This document shows, piece after piece, positions 12,003-21,232 of a stretch of DNA of 64,000 nt; the first letter of the stretch is position 1; each line of letters starts with the position of its first letter. The notes under the pieces are model-generated. The model searched no databases. It saw only the letters and a list, made by a program, of their open reading frames with translations, and was not told the DNA's origin. Source of the stretch: Streptomyces olivaceoviridis (GTDB lineage Bacteria > Actinomycetota > Actinomycetes > Streptomycetales > Streptomycetaceae); assembly GCF_014650115.1 (NCBI RefSeq), contig NZ_BMUI01000017.1, forward strand, positions 62,001 to 126,000, in the 5' to 3' direction. The position numbers and the translations under genes were made by a program.

Positions 12003-12892
12003 CGGGCGCTCGCACCCGCGTCCGCACGGGACACCTCGATGCCCTGCTTGCCCAGCGCGTAGGCCAGCGCGTCGGACAGCGAGGCGCGGGTGAGCACCGA
12101 GCCCAGGTCGATGCCGAGCTGCACGATGGTCTGCGCGATGGCCGGGCGGATCCCGGACACGATGCACTCCGCGCCCATCAGGCGTGCCGCGGCCACCGTC
12201 TTCATCAGGTGCTGCGCGACGAGCGAGTCGACCGTCGGCACGCCGGTGATGTCCAGGATGGCGTAGCGGGCCCGCTGGTCGACGATGGCCTCCAGCAGCG
12301 ACTCCATCACGACCTGGCTGCGCGCGCTGTCCAGCGTCCCGATCAGGGGTACGGCGACCGTGCCCTCCCACAACTTGATGACGGGGGTGGCCACTTCGAG
12401 CAGCTGCTGGCGCTGCCGCTCGATCAGCTCGGCGTTCGCGTCCAGCGCCGTCTCCATCACCACCAGGCGCAGCGTGCCGAGCAGCAGCGTCAGCGCCATC
12501 ACGCACTCCTGCGCCTGTGGGGTGGCGGGGTCGGCGAACTCCTCGCGCAGCAGGTCGACCGCGGGCACGCGCAGGCCGGCCACCTCGTCGGCGATCTGGG
12601 CCGGGGTGGATCCGGTGCGGGTCCGGGTCTGGGTCATCCGCCCCAACTGGTCACGCACCGGCGCGAAGCCGGGCGCCGCGATGTCCTCCAGCCGTCCGCC
12701 GACGGCCACGTCGGACAGCGCCTCCACCACGGCCTTGCACGCCTCGACCGCCTCGTCACGGGAGACGGTGAAGACCGAGCGGAACAGGGGCGCGTCGGCC
12801 CAGCGCTGGGCGATCTGCTCCTTGCGCCGTTCCAGGAAGGCACTCACCACCTGCGGGGCCGATGCGGCCGCGTCCTGCTCGGGCACTCTCAT
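11999..12892 (-). CDS. rsbR: RsbR-like stressosome sensor (N-terminal sensor plus STAS)
   Basis: This 297-residue protein has an N-terminal helical, globin-like sensor half (about residues 10-150) and a C-terminal STAS domain containing 'LDITGVPTVDSLVAQ' and 'VSGIRPAIAQTIVQLG'. The phosphoacceptor positions equivalent to Bacillus RsbRA Thr171 and Thr205 appear to be Ser in VDS and Thr in AQT. I chose ATG 12892, preceded by GAGGAGAG; a GTG 15 bases upstream is possible. It is the first gene of the coupled rsb operon, so the promoter should lie in 12893-13000. The stimulus is unknown. Confidence 0.88.
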   Translation of the reverse strand: MRVPEQDAAASAPQVVSAFLERRKEQIAQRWADAPLFRSVFTVSRDEAVEACKAVVEALSDVAVGGRLEDIAAPGFAPVRDQLGRMTQTRTRTGSTPAQIADEVAGLRVPAVDLLREEFADPATPQAQECVMALTLLLGTLRLVVMETALDANAELIERQRQQLLEVATPVIKLWEGTVAVPLIGTLDSARSQVVMESLLEAIVDQRARYAILDITGVPTVDSLVAQHLMKTVAAARLMGAECIVSGIRPAIAQTIVQLGIDLGSVLTRASLSDALAYALGKQGIEVSRADAGASAR

Positions 12893-13759
12893 CCTCTCCT
12901 CTCGCACAGCCAGGTCCGCCGGTCGGCCGGCTCCCCGTACCGATCATCGCCGACCGCCCACCGTAGCCTCCGCCGTCCGGCCGGGCCAAACCCGGTCTCG
13001 GCAACTTTCCCCAGGTCAGGGTCGTTTGACCAGGGACACCGCGCGGACCCCGCCGACAGCGGCGGCGCAGCCCGCCGCCGCCTCGGCCGGCGGGCCGGGG
13101 CCGCGCCCCCGGGCGCCGACACGGCCGGACGGCCCGGACGCCGGGTGCCGTCCCGGACGGGGAGGCCGACGTGACCGGGGGACGGGGGTGCCGGGCGGGC
13201 GGGGCCGAACGCCGCCGTGCCGTGGCGCGGGGCCGGTGCCGGGCGGTGGCCCGCGGTGTCGTGGTGTGGCGTGCGGGCGTGGCCAGGAGCCGCCCTGCCG
13301 TGGTGCCGCGTACGGGTCGGGCCGTGGGCCGCCACGCCGTGGTCCGGTGTGTGGGCCGTGCCGCAGGGCTTCGTGCCGTGGTTCGGCATGTGGGTCGTGC
13401 CGCAGGGCTTCGTGCCGTGGTTCGGTGTGTGGGTCGTGCCGCAGGACCTGGCGCCGTGGTCCGGTGTGTGGGCCGTGCCGTAGGACCTCGTGCCGCGGTG
13501 TGGAGCGTGGGGTTGCGTCGCGGCGCGGACCAGTCGGCGGGCAGGGGTGGGGGACGGCCCGGCCGTGCTCGGCCGCCGGCTCGTCCCGGTCTGCTTCCCG
13601 CGCACGTCGATTCGGCTCCTTCGGTGCGTTCACGTGGTGCCGGCCCGCCGGTGTGTGCCGCCGGGCCGGTGTCGGTGAGCCGCCTACCCCGAAACCCGCG
13701 GGACTCTCCTCGCTGTTGCGGACGTCACCCGTGCGTGCGACCGGCCGTGACCGCGGGGG
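12893..13759. other. Gene-poor region between rsbR and the acyltransferase, with a repeat array
   Basis: These 867 bases hold the presumed rsb promoter, the 39-bp tandem array, and flanking G/C-rich sequence. Several long open frames cross the region on both strands, including one of 238 codons (12889-13605, minus) whose Thr/His/Pro-rich 13-residue repeats mirror the DNA repeat. None has a clear ribosome-binding site or a recognisable domain, so I do not call a gene. A repeat-protein gene cannot be excluded. Confidence 0.4.
13184..13534. repeat. 39-bp tandem repeat array, about 7-9 copies
   Basis: Units are exactly 39 bases, with boundaries at 13223, 13262, 13301, 13340, 13379, 13418, 13457 and 13496. 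The four units from 13340 to 13495 are nearly identical (TGGTTCGGTGTGTGGGTCGT followed by a GCCGCAGGGC-like core and ending GCCG). The flanking units at 13184-13339 and 13496-13534 are progressively degenerate. The period is 13 codons, so open frames on both strands carry a 13-residue repeat: Trp/Val/Pro-rich on the plus strand and His/Thr/Pro-rich on the minus strand. There are no spacers, so it is not a CRISPR array. Confidence 0.85.
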
Positions 13760-14926
13760 TCAGTCGCGCGCCGGTGCCGGGGCCTCGGAGCGGACCGGTG
13801 CGGGGTCCGGCTGCGGAGAAGGGCGGCGACGGCGCAGCAGCAGGCGCCGTGCCGGACGCTCCACCCCCTCGTACAGGACCCAGGACAGGGCGAGCGACAC
13901 GGTGAACGCGGCGGCGGTGACCGCGAGCCCCGCCAGGGCGCCGAAGTGCGGCTTCTTGCCCAGAAACTCCGTCACGGCGCGCAGGACCAACAGGTGGACC
14001 ATGTAGAAGGCGAACGACAGCTCCCCCAGCCGTACCATCCGCCGGCGCCGCCACAGGGACGGCAGCCCGTGCAGGTCGGCGACCGCCGCCGCCGGGATGA
14101 GCAGGGCGAACCCGGCGATGGTGCACACGGTGGCGGAGTAGCCGGGCGTGACCTGAGGAACCATGAAGTAGCCGATGACGGCCAGGGCGAGCGAGGCCTC
14201 CAGGCCGGGTCCGCGCCAGCGGCCGAGCAGCACCAGCCGCGCGGTGACCGCGCCGAGCACGAACTCGGGCAGCCGCGCGGCCGGGAACGAGTAGATCGAG
14301 TAGGTCCACCAGTGGTGGGCGTCCGACCAGGCCAGCAGCAGGACCGCCGCCACCGACAGTCCGCCGAGCGCGGCCGACCCGCGCGCCCCGAGCCGGCGCA
14401 GCAGCAGGATCAGCGGCGGGAAGGCGGCGTAGAAGAACGCCTCGCAGGCCAGCGACCAGCTCACCGGGTTCAGCGTCTGCCACCACGGGCGCCACCAGGA
14501 GTGCAGCAGCAGCGCGTTCCCCAGCGTCTGCTTCGCCGTCGGCCGCGCCAGGTGCGTCAGCGTGTACGCCATGACGAGGGCGACGGCGAGGGTGGCCAGG
14601 TGCACCGGGTAGATCCGGGCGACGCGCCGCCGCCAGAAGGCGAGCGCCCGGTCGCGGGGCCGCGCCGACCAGGTCAGTACGAATCCGGACAGGACGAAGA
14701 AGAACGACACTCCGGTGGCGCCGGCACCGAAGGCCCACGACACGAGGCGGCCACCGGTGCCGCCGAACCAGCCGAAGTTGTGCACGTGCAGTCCGAACAC
14801 CAGCAGCGCCGCCATCCAGCGCAGCCCGGTGAGAGACGGCAGGGCGGCCGGTGCGCCGGACCCGGCGGTCGCCGCGCCGGTCCGGACGGGTGGCGTCCGG
14901 AGCGCCGGGGTCGTCGCCGTGGTCAT
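13760..14926 (-). CDS. Acyltransferase 3 family membrane protein (OafA-like)
   Basis: This 388-residue integral membrane protein starts at ATG 14926 (MTTATTPAL). About ten hydrophobic segments are visible. The N-terminal part contains the family's 'LTGLRWMAALLVFGLHVHNF' region with the catalytic-type His, and 'VSFFFVLSGFVLTWS' follows. The final segment 'LGELSFAFYMVHLLVL' is also typical. Such proteins transfer acetyl or other acyl groups to sugars of cell-surface polysaccharides or to secondary metabolites at the membrane. The acceptor is unknown. The C-terminus is a short Arg/Pro-rich cytosolic tail. Confidence 0.85.
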   Translation of the reverse strand: MTTATTPALRTPPVRTGAATAGSGAPAALPSLTGLRWMAALLVFGLHVHNFGWFGGTGGRLVSWAFGAGATGVSFFFVLSGFVLTWSARPRDRALAFWRRRVARIYPVHLATLAVALVMAYTLTHLARPTAKQTLGNALLLHSWWRPWWQTLNPVSWSLACEAFFYAAFPPLILLLRRLGARGSAALGGLSVAAVLLLAWSDAHHWWTYSIYSFPAARLPEFVLGAVTARLVLLGRWRGPGLEASLALAVIGYFMVPQVTPGYSATVCTIAGFALLIPAAAVADLHGLPSLWRRRRMVRLGELSFAFYMVHLLVLRAVTEFLGKKPHFGALAGLAVTAAAFTVSLALSWVLYEGVERPARRLLLRRRRPSPQPDPAPVRSEAPAPARD

Positions 14927-15032
14927 CACATCACCTGCCGCAGGGGGTTCGCGTGGGGCATGAAGGGGAACGTTGCCCGCCGGCCCCCGGTCCCTCACGC
15001 CGCACGGGAAACATCACACTGCTGCCGAACGA

Positions 15033-15065
15033 CGGACCGCCGTCCGTGCCACGGACGGCGGTCCG
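15033..15065. promoter_or_regulatory. Perfect 15-bp inverted repeat with 3-base loop
   Basis: Arms CGGACCGCCGTCCGT (15033-15047) and its exact complement (15051-15065) are separated by GCC. It lies about 110 bases upstream of the acyltransferase start and 620 bases upstream of furA. It could be a terminator left from a lost gene or a protein-binding site; nothing in the sequence decides between them. Confidence 0.5.
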
Positions 15066-15428
15066 GGCACACCCGCCCGGGTGAGCACGCACACCGCGGT
15101 GCCGGGTGCACCCCACGCCCCCGGACGGGTCAGCCGGCCGGCTCCTTGCCGATCCGCTCCAGCAGGAACGCCGATGTACCGCGGGAGATCGTCGCCGACC
15201 TGTGCGACCACGCGGGCGGACTCGTCCGGGACGGCATGGCCGTGATGGTCGTCCAACGCGACGGGGCGCCCGCCGCCGGCCGACGGACCCAGCCGCGCGG
15301 CCCGGCCCGGCCGGACGTCCCTCTCGACGGCCGCCTCCTTGACGGGTGCCGGATTTCTCGCCCGGGGCGGATCCATGTGCTCCGCGGGCTCATCTGCTGT
15401 GCGGCGTGCACCGACGGGCGTGCGGCGT

Positions 15429-15450
15429 GCGCACCGGGTCACCGGTGCGC
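15429..15450. promoter_or_regulatory. Inverted repeat, 9-bp arms
   Basis: GCGCACCGG at 15429-15437 is followed after four bases by its exact complement at 15442-15450. It lies about 230 bases upstream of furA and could be an operator or a short terminator. The high GC content makes chance dyads common, so confidence is low. Confidence 0.3.
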
Positions 15451-15539
15451 GGGACCGCCCGGCTCGCCGCGCGGATCGCGCCCCTTCGGGGCACGATGAT
15501 GCGGGAACGCCCGGGACCAGCCTTCGGTCGGCCGGGAGG

Positions 15540-15553
15540 GCGTATGCATACGC
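15540..15553. promoter_or_regulatory. Perfect palindrome GCGTATGCATACGC upstream of furA
   Basis: This 14-bp perfect palindrome is relatively AT-rich for the region and lies about 100 bases upstream of the furA -35 element. It is a good candidate for a binding site of a dimeric regulator of furA-katG. SenR is the obvious suspect given the neighbouring genes, but the sequence does not resemble the hbpS-senS palindrome. Confidence 0.45.
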
Positions 15554-15645
15554 AAACGTCCGGCGCGTGGTGCGGCGGGCGGAAGGTGGGCGGGGAAGTG
15601 GACGTGGGGCGACGACAGACGGCCAAAATTGCACCGTTCGTTTTC

Positions 15646-15675
15646 TTGAATCCCTCGTGTTTTTGAGGATAGGTT
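15646..15675 (+). promoter_or_regulatory. furA-katG promoter (TTGAAT-N18-TAGGTT), apparently leaderless
   Basis: TTGAAT at 15646-15651 and TAGGTT at 15670-15675 are 18 bases apart. The -10 ends only 7 bases before the furA ATG at 15683, so transcription should begin at or next to the start codon. No Shine-Dalgarno sequence is present, consistent with a leaderless mRNA. The AT-rich block just upstream (AAAATTGCACCGTTCG, 15625-15640) is the likely FurA autorepression site by analogy with Streptomyces furA/furS genes. Confidence 0.65.
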
Positions 15676-15682
15676 CGGCCGC

Positions 15683-16120
15683 ATGACCGCCTCCCCGACC
15701 CCGACCACCGCCGAGGAGCTCCGCGGTGCCGGCCTGCGCGTGACGGCAGCCCGCGTCGCGCTGCTGGAGACCGTCCGGGACGGAGACCACCTCGGCGTCG
15801 AGGCCGTCGCCTCCGGAGTCCGCGATCGCGTAGGCCACATCTCCCTGCAAGCCGTCTACGAGGCTCTTCACGCGCTGACCGCGGCGGGCCTCGTCCGCCG
15901 TATCGAGCCGGCCGGCCACCCGGCCCGGTACGAGGGGCGTGTGGGCGACAACCACCACCACGTCGTGTGCCGGTCCTGCGGCGCCGTCGCCGACGTCGAC
16001 TGTGCCGTCGGCGACGCGCCCTGCCTGACCGCCGCGGACGACCACGGCTTCACCGTCGACGAGGCCGAGGTCGTGTACTGGGGCTTGTGCCCCGACTGTT
16101 CCACCGGCCGCAGTTCCTGA
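15683..16120 (+). CDS. furA: Fur-family peroxide-responsive repressor FurA/FurS
   Basis: This 145-residue protein has a winged-helix DNA-binding half (residues about 10-85, recognition region 'ISLQAVYEALHALTAAGLV') and a dimerisation/metal half. HHHVVCRSCG (Cys96, Cys99) and CPDC (Cys136, Cys139) supply the structural zinc site, and the His cluster 91-93 is part of the regulatory metal site. In S. coelicolor and S. reticuli this protein represses its own gene and the downstream catalase-peroxidase, and is relieved by thiol oxidation. The gene is 34 bases from katG on the same strand, so the two form the known operon. Confidence 0.95.
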   Translation: MTASPTPTTAEELRGAGLRVTAARVALLETVRDGDHLGVEAVASGVRDRVGHISLQAVYEALHALTAAGLVRRIEPAGHPARYEGRVGDNHHHVVCRSCGAVADVDCAVGDAPCLTAADDHGFTVDEAEVVYWGLCPDCSTGRSS

Positions 16121-16154
16121 GCACCGAGTTCCGCACAGTTCGGAAGGAATTTCC

Positions 16155-18380
<2,226 letters not shown>

Positions 18381-18416
18381 CCGACCGGTTCCACCACGCC
18401 TGACCCGTTGAACAGC

Positions 18417-18453
18417 ACGTCCGGGTCCGCCCCCGCTGGGCGGACCCGGACGT
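18417..18453. terminator. Bidirectional terminator between katG and hbpS
   Basis: Arms of 16 bases (18417-18432, beginning ACGTCCGGGTCC, and 18438-18453) are fully complementary around a 5-base loop. It sits between two convergent stop codons (18380 and 18480). Confidence 0.85.
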
Positions 18454-18479
18454 CCTGCTTTCCGGTGGGACCGGGCGTG

Positions 18480-19046
18480 TCAGTGGCCCAGCGCCGCCGC
18501 GCCCGCCCGCGCGTACCGCTCGTCCAGGTCGCCCGACGGAGCGCCCGCGACGCCGATGCCCGCGACCGGGGCGCCCTTGGCGGTCACCGGCGTGCCGCCC
18601 GCGAGGAACAGCGTGCCCGGGATGTCCTTCAGGGTCGGCGCCTGGGCCAGCCGCCCGGTCAGCTCGGAGGTCGGCGCGTTCCAGGACACCGCGGTGAACG
18701 CCTTGCGCTCGGCGGACACGTACGACTGCGGGCCCGCCCCGTCTCCACGCAGCGTGACCAGCGTGTTGCCGTTCCGGTCGACGACGGCCACGGACACGTG
18801 CCGGCCGTCCTTCTCGGCCGCCTCGATCGCGGCGCGCGCCGCCTTCGTCGCCGCGTCCAGGGTGAGGTGCGTGCTCTGGGTCAGCTCTCCGCCGCGGGCC
18901 GCGACGGGAGCGGCGGCGGGCGTGGCGTCCGTGGAGTCGGCGGCGTTGGCGGCCACCGTGCCGACCACACCGGCGCCGGCGACGGCCAGGGCGGCGCCGC
19001 CCACGAGAACGCGGGCACGCAGGGACGGCTTCTTACGGCTGGGCAT
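18480..19046 (-). CDS. hbpS: Secreted heme-binding redox sensor HbpS (GlcG/HbpS family)
   Basis: This 188-residue protein has a basic N-terminus (MPSRKKPSLRARV), a hydrophobic segment and a likely cleavage after ANA near residue 35, so it is exported. The mature part is a GlcG/HbpS domain ('AVVDRNGNTLVTLRGDGAG', 'FLAGGTPVTAKGAPVAGIGV'). In S. reticuli HbpS is an octameric extracellular protein that binds heme and iron and modulates the sensor kinase SenS under oxidative stress. The context is the same here: divergent senS-senR, convergent furA-katG. I did not assign heme or iron ligands. Confidence 0.92.
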   Translation of the reverse strand: MPSRKKPSLRARVLVGGAALAVAGAGVVGTVAANAADSTDATPAAAPVAARGGELTQSTHLTLDAATKAARAAIEAAEKDGRHVSVAVVDRNGNTLVTLRGDGAGPQSYVSAERKAFTAVSWNAPTSELTGRLAQAPTLKDIPGTLFLAGGTPVTAKGAPVAGIGVAGAPSGDLDERYARAGAAALGH

Positions 19047-19150
19047 GCTGAGGAACCTTCCGGTAGGGGCTGGGCCGGGGGCGGAGTCGCTCCCGGAACC
19101 GATCCTCGACCCGGTGCGGGCCGGGTTCCGTCGCCGGACCGGATGTCCTG

Positions 19151-19174
19151 GGGGTCATCCGATCGGATGACCCC
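19151..19174. promoter_or_regulatory. Perfect 24-bp palindrome in the hbpS-senS intergenic region
   Basis: The half-site GGGGTCATCCGA (19151-19162) is followed directly by its exact complement up to 19174. It lies 105 bases upstream of hbpS and 70 bases upstream of the senS start, in the only divergent promoter region of the locus. A binding site for the NarL-type regulator SenR is the simplest reading, since SenR of S. reticuli binds upstream of hbpS. This is inference. Confidence 0.65.
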
Positions 19175-19243
19175 GGAGGTTGGGGGGCGTGGGCACAATG
19201 GAGGGTGTTTGCCCAGTTCAGCGCGGAGAGGGAGGTGCTCGCG

Positions 19244-20431
19244 GTGGCCGTACCCGAGCGCGACGACACCCGTGCCCTCACCATCGTCATGCACACGGCG
19301 TTCTTCGTGCTGTTGTCCGCGTCCGTCGCCCGCTACCTGGCCCGGCACGCCGACGGACCGCACACCCCCTGGGTGATCGCCCTGTCCGCGCTGCTGGCCG
19401 CGCTCTACGTCCTCGGCCCCGCCCTCGGCACCCGGCCCACCCCGCGCCGCCTCACCTGGCTCGGCCTGGTCGTCGCCGCCTGGGCGCTCCTCGTGGTCCT
19501 CGCCCCGAGCTTCGCCTGGTGCGCGGTCCCGCTCTTCTACACCGGCCTGCGCACCCTCCCGCCGCGCACCGCGATCCCGCTGGTCGCGCTCCTCACCGCG
19601 CTCGCGGTGGCCACCCAGCTCGGCCTGGCCGGCTGGCCCGACCCGAACGTGCTCCTGGCACCGCCCGCGGTGGCCGCCGTGGCCACCACCGTGTTCGTCG
19701 TCATGCAGCGTCAGGCGGCCCGGCAGGACGCCCTGATCGACGACCTGGTCCGCACCCGGCGCGAACTCGCCGCCACCGAGCGTCGCGAGGGCACCCTCGC
19801 CGAACGCGAACGGCTCGCCCGGGAGATCCACGACACCCTCGCCCAGGGCCTGTCGAGCCAGCGCATGCTGCTCCAGGCGGCCGACCGTCTCTGGGAGACC
19901 GCGCCCGGCACCGCCCGCGACCACGTCCGTACGGCGGCGGCGATCGCCGAGCGCAGCCTCGCCGAGGCCCGCCGCTTCGTCCACGACCTGACCCCGGCCG
20001 ACCTGGCCGAGGGCGGTGGCCTGCTCCAGGCCCTGCGCTCGGTCGCCGAGCGCGAGACGACACCCGCGCTCACCGTCCGCGTCCACACCGAGGGCAGCCC
20101 GCCCGTCCCGCTGCCCGCCCCCGTGGAGTCGGCCCTGCTGCGCATCGCCCAGGGCGCCCTCGCCAACGTCCGCGAACACGCGGCGGCCACCACCGCCACC
20201 CTCACCCTGACCTGCCTGGACGACCAGATCGTCCTCGACGTCACGGACGACGGCCGCGGCTTCGACCCGCGCACCCCGCCCACCCCCGGAGCCGCCCCGG
20301 CCGACGCACGCGGCCACGGCCTGCCCGCCATCCGCGCCCGCCTGAGCCAGCTGGGCGGCACCCTCACGATCGAGTCGGCGCCCGGTGAGGGCACCGCGCT
20401 GTCGGCGGCGATCCCGTTGGAGCCGAGATGA
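19244..20431 (+). CDS. senS: Membrane sensor histidine kinase SenS
   Basis: I chose GTG 19244 (395 residues), 8 bases after GGAGAGGGAGG; upstream in-frame GTGs at 19205 and 19235 are possible. About five transmembrane segments (residues 12-155) form a membrane input domain with short extracytoplasmic loops. They are followed by a coiled-coil and a HisKA_3 domain with phosphoacceptor His196 in LAREIHDTLAQGLSSQR. The ATPase has N-box 'ALANVREHAAA' and G1 'DVTDDGRGFD'. The extracellular partner HbpS is encoded divergently. The stop overlaps the senR start (ATGA). Confidence 0.92.
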   Translation: MAVPERDDTRALTIVMHTAFFVLLSASVARYLARHADGPHTPWVIALSALLAALYVLGPALGTRPTPRRLTWLGLVVAAWALLVVLAPSFAWCAVPLFYTGLRTLPPRTAIPLVALLTALAVATQLGLAGWPDPNVLLAPPAVAAVATTVFVVMQRQAARQDALIDDLVRTRRELAATERREGTLAERERLAREIHDTLAQGLSSQRMLLQAADRLWETAPGTARDHVRTAAAIAERSLAEARRFVHDLTPADLAEGGGLLQALRSVAERETTPALTVRVHTEGSPPVPLPAPVESALLRIAQGALANVREHAAATTATLTLTCLDDQIVLDVTDDGRGFDPRTPPTPGAAPADARGHGLPAIRARLSQLGGTLTIESAPGEGTALSAAIPLEPR

Positions 20432-21081
20432 CCCACACCCCCGAGACGGCCGCACCCGCACCGGTGCGCATCCTCGTCTGCGACGACCACGCCGTCGTAC
20501 GCGCCGGACTGCTGGCGCTCCTGCGCAGCGCCCCGGACATCGAGGTCGTCGGCGAGGCCGGCAGCGGTGAGGAGGCGCTCGCCCTGGCGCGCAGGACCGC
20601 CCCGGACGTCGTCCTCATGGATCTCCAGCTGGGCGAGGGCATCGACGGCGTCGAGACCACCCGTCGACTGCGCGCCGAGCCGTCCGCCCCGCACGTCCTG
20701 GTCCTCACCACGTACGACACCGACGCCGACGTCACCCGTGCCGTCGACGCGGGCGCCACCGGCTACCTGCTGAAGGCCGAGCGCGCCGAGGACCTGTTCA
20801 CGGCGATCCACGCCGCCGCCCAGGGTCGCCCGGCCCTCTCGCCCCCGGTCGCCGACCGCGTCATGTCCCGTCTCCGCAACCCGCGCCCCACCCTGACACC
20901 CCGCGAACGGGACATCCTCGCCCACCTCTCACGAGGCCTCTCCAACCACGCCATCGCCCGCGCCCTCTACATCAGCGAGGCCACGGTGAAGACACACCTG
21001 CGGCGCATCTACGACAAGCTCGGCGTGGACACGAGGGCGGGCGCGGTGGCGGTGGCGAAGGAACAACGGCTGCTGCCCTGA
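20428..21081 (+). CDS. senR: NarL-family response regulator SenR
   Basis: This 217-residue protein has a receiver domain with the acidic pocket CDD (19-20) and phosphoacceptor Asp65 in VVLMDLQLGE, a Lys in GYLLKAE, and a C-terminal LuxR/NarL helix-turn-helix, 'LSNHAIARALYISEATVKTHL'-like (LSNHAIARALYISEATV). It is translationally coupled to senS. In S. reticuli SenR activates furS-cpeB and hbpS; the same targets are within 5 kb here. Confidence 0.93.
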   Translation: MTHTPETAAPAPVRILVCDDHAVVRAGLLALLRSAPDIEVVGEAGSGEEALALARRTAPDVVLMDLQLGEGIDGVETTRRLRAEPSAPHVLVLTTYDTDADVTRAVDAGATGYLLKAERAEDLFTAIHAAAQGRPALSPPVADRVMSRLRNPRPTLTPRERDILAHLSRGLSNHAIARALYISEATVKTHLRRIYDKLGVDTRAGAVAVAKEQRLLP

Positions 21082-21232
21082 CCGGTGTCACAGAGCGCCG
21101 GTCAGGACGACGCCCGCCGGGGCGCGGGGCGGTGTCCCTGTGCGGCTCCGCCGCGCGGGAGCGGCCGGCCACCGGAAACCCGCAGCCGTGCGGTGACTCT
21201 CCCGTACGGTGGCGCCGGCGCGCGACAGCCCC

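Larger units (their letters stand above)
14927..15682. other. Intergenic region upstream of furA
   Basis: No intact gene is evident in these 756 bases. On the plus strand around 15170-15280 a stretch reads 'VPREIVADLCDHAGGLVRDG', which looks like protein but has no start or domain and may be a gene remnant. The right half is rich in dyads (15429-15450 and 15540-15553) and ends with the furA promoter. The AT content rises clearly in the last 120 bases. Confidence 0.4.

Noticed and set aside
13184..13534. CRISPR-like repeat array
   Set aside because: The 39-bp units are directly adjacent with no spacers, decay gradually, and no cas genes are present.
12889..13605. 238-codon minus-strand repeat protein upstream of rsbR
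   Set aside because: Not called as a gene because it has no ribosome-binding site, no conserved domain, and its end runs through the presumed rsb promoter; kept only as a finding on the repeat.
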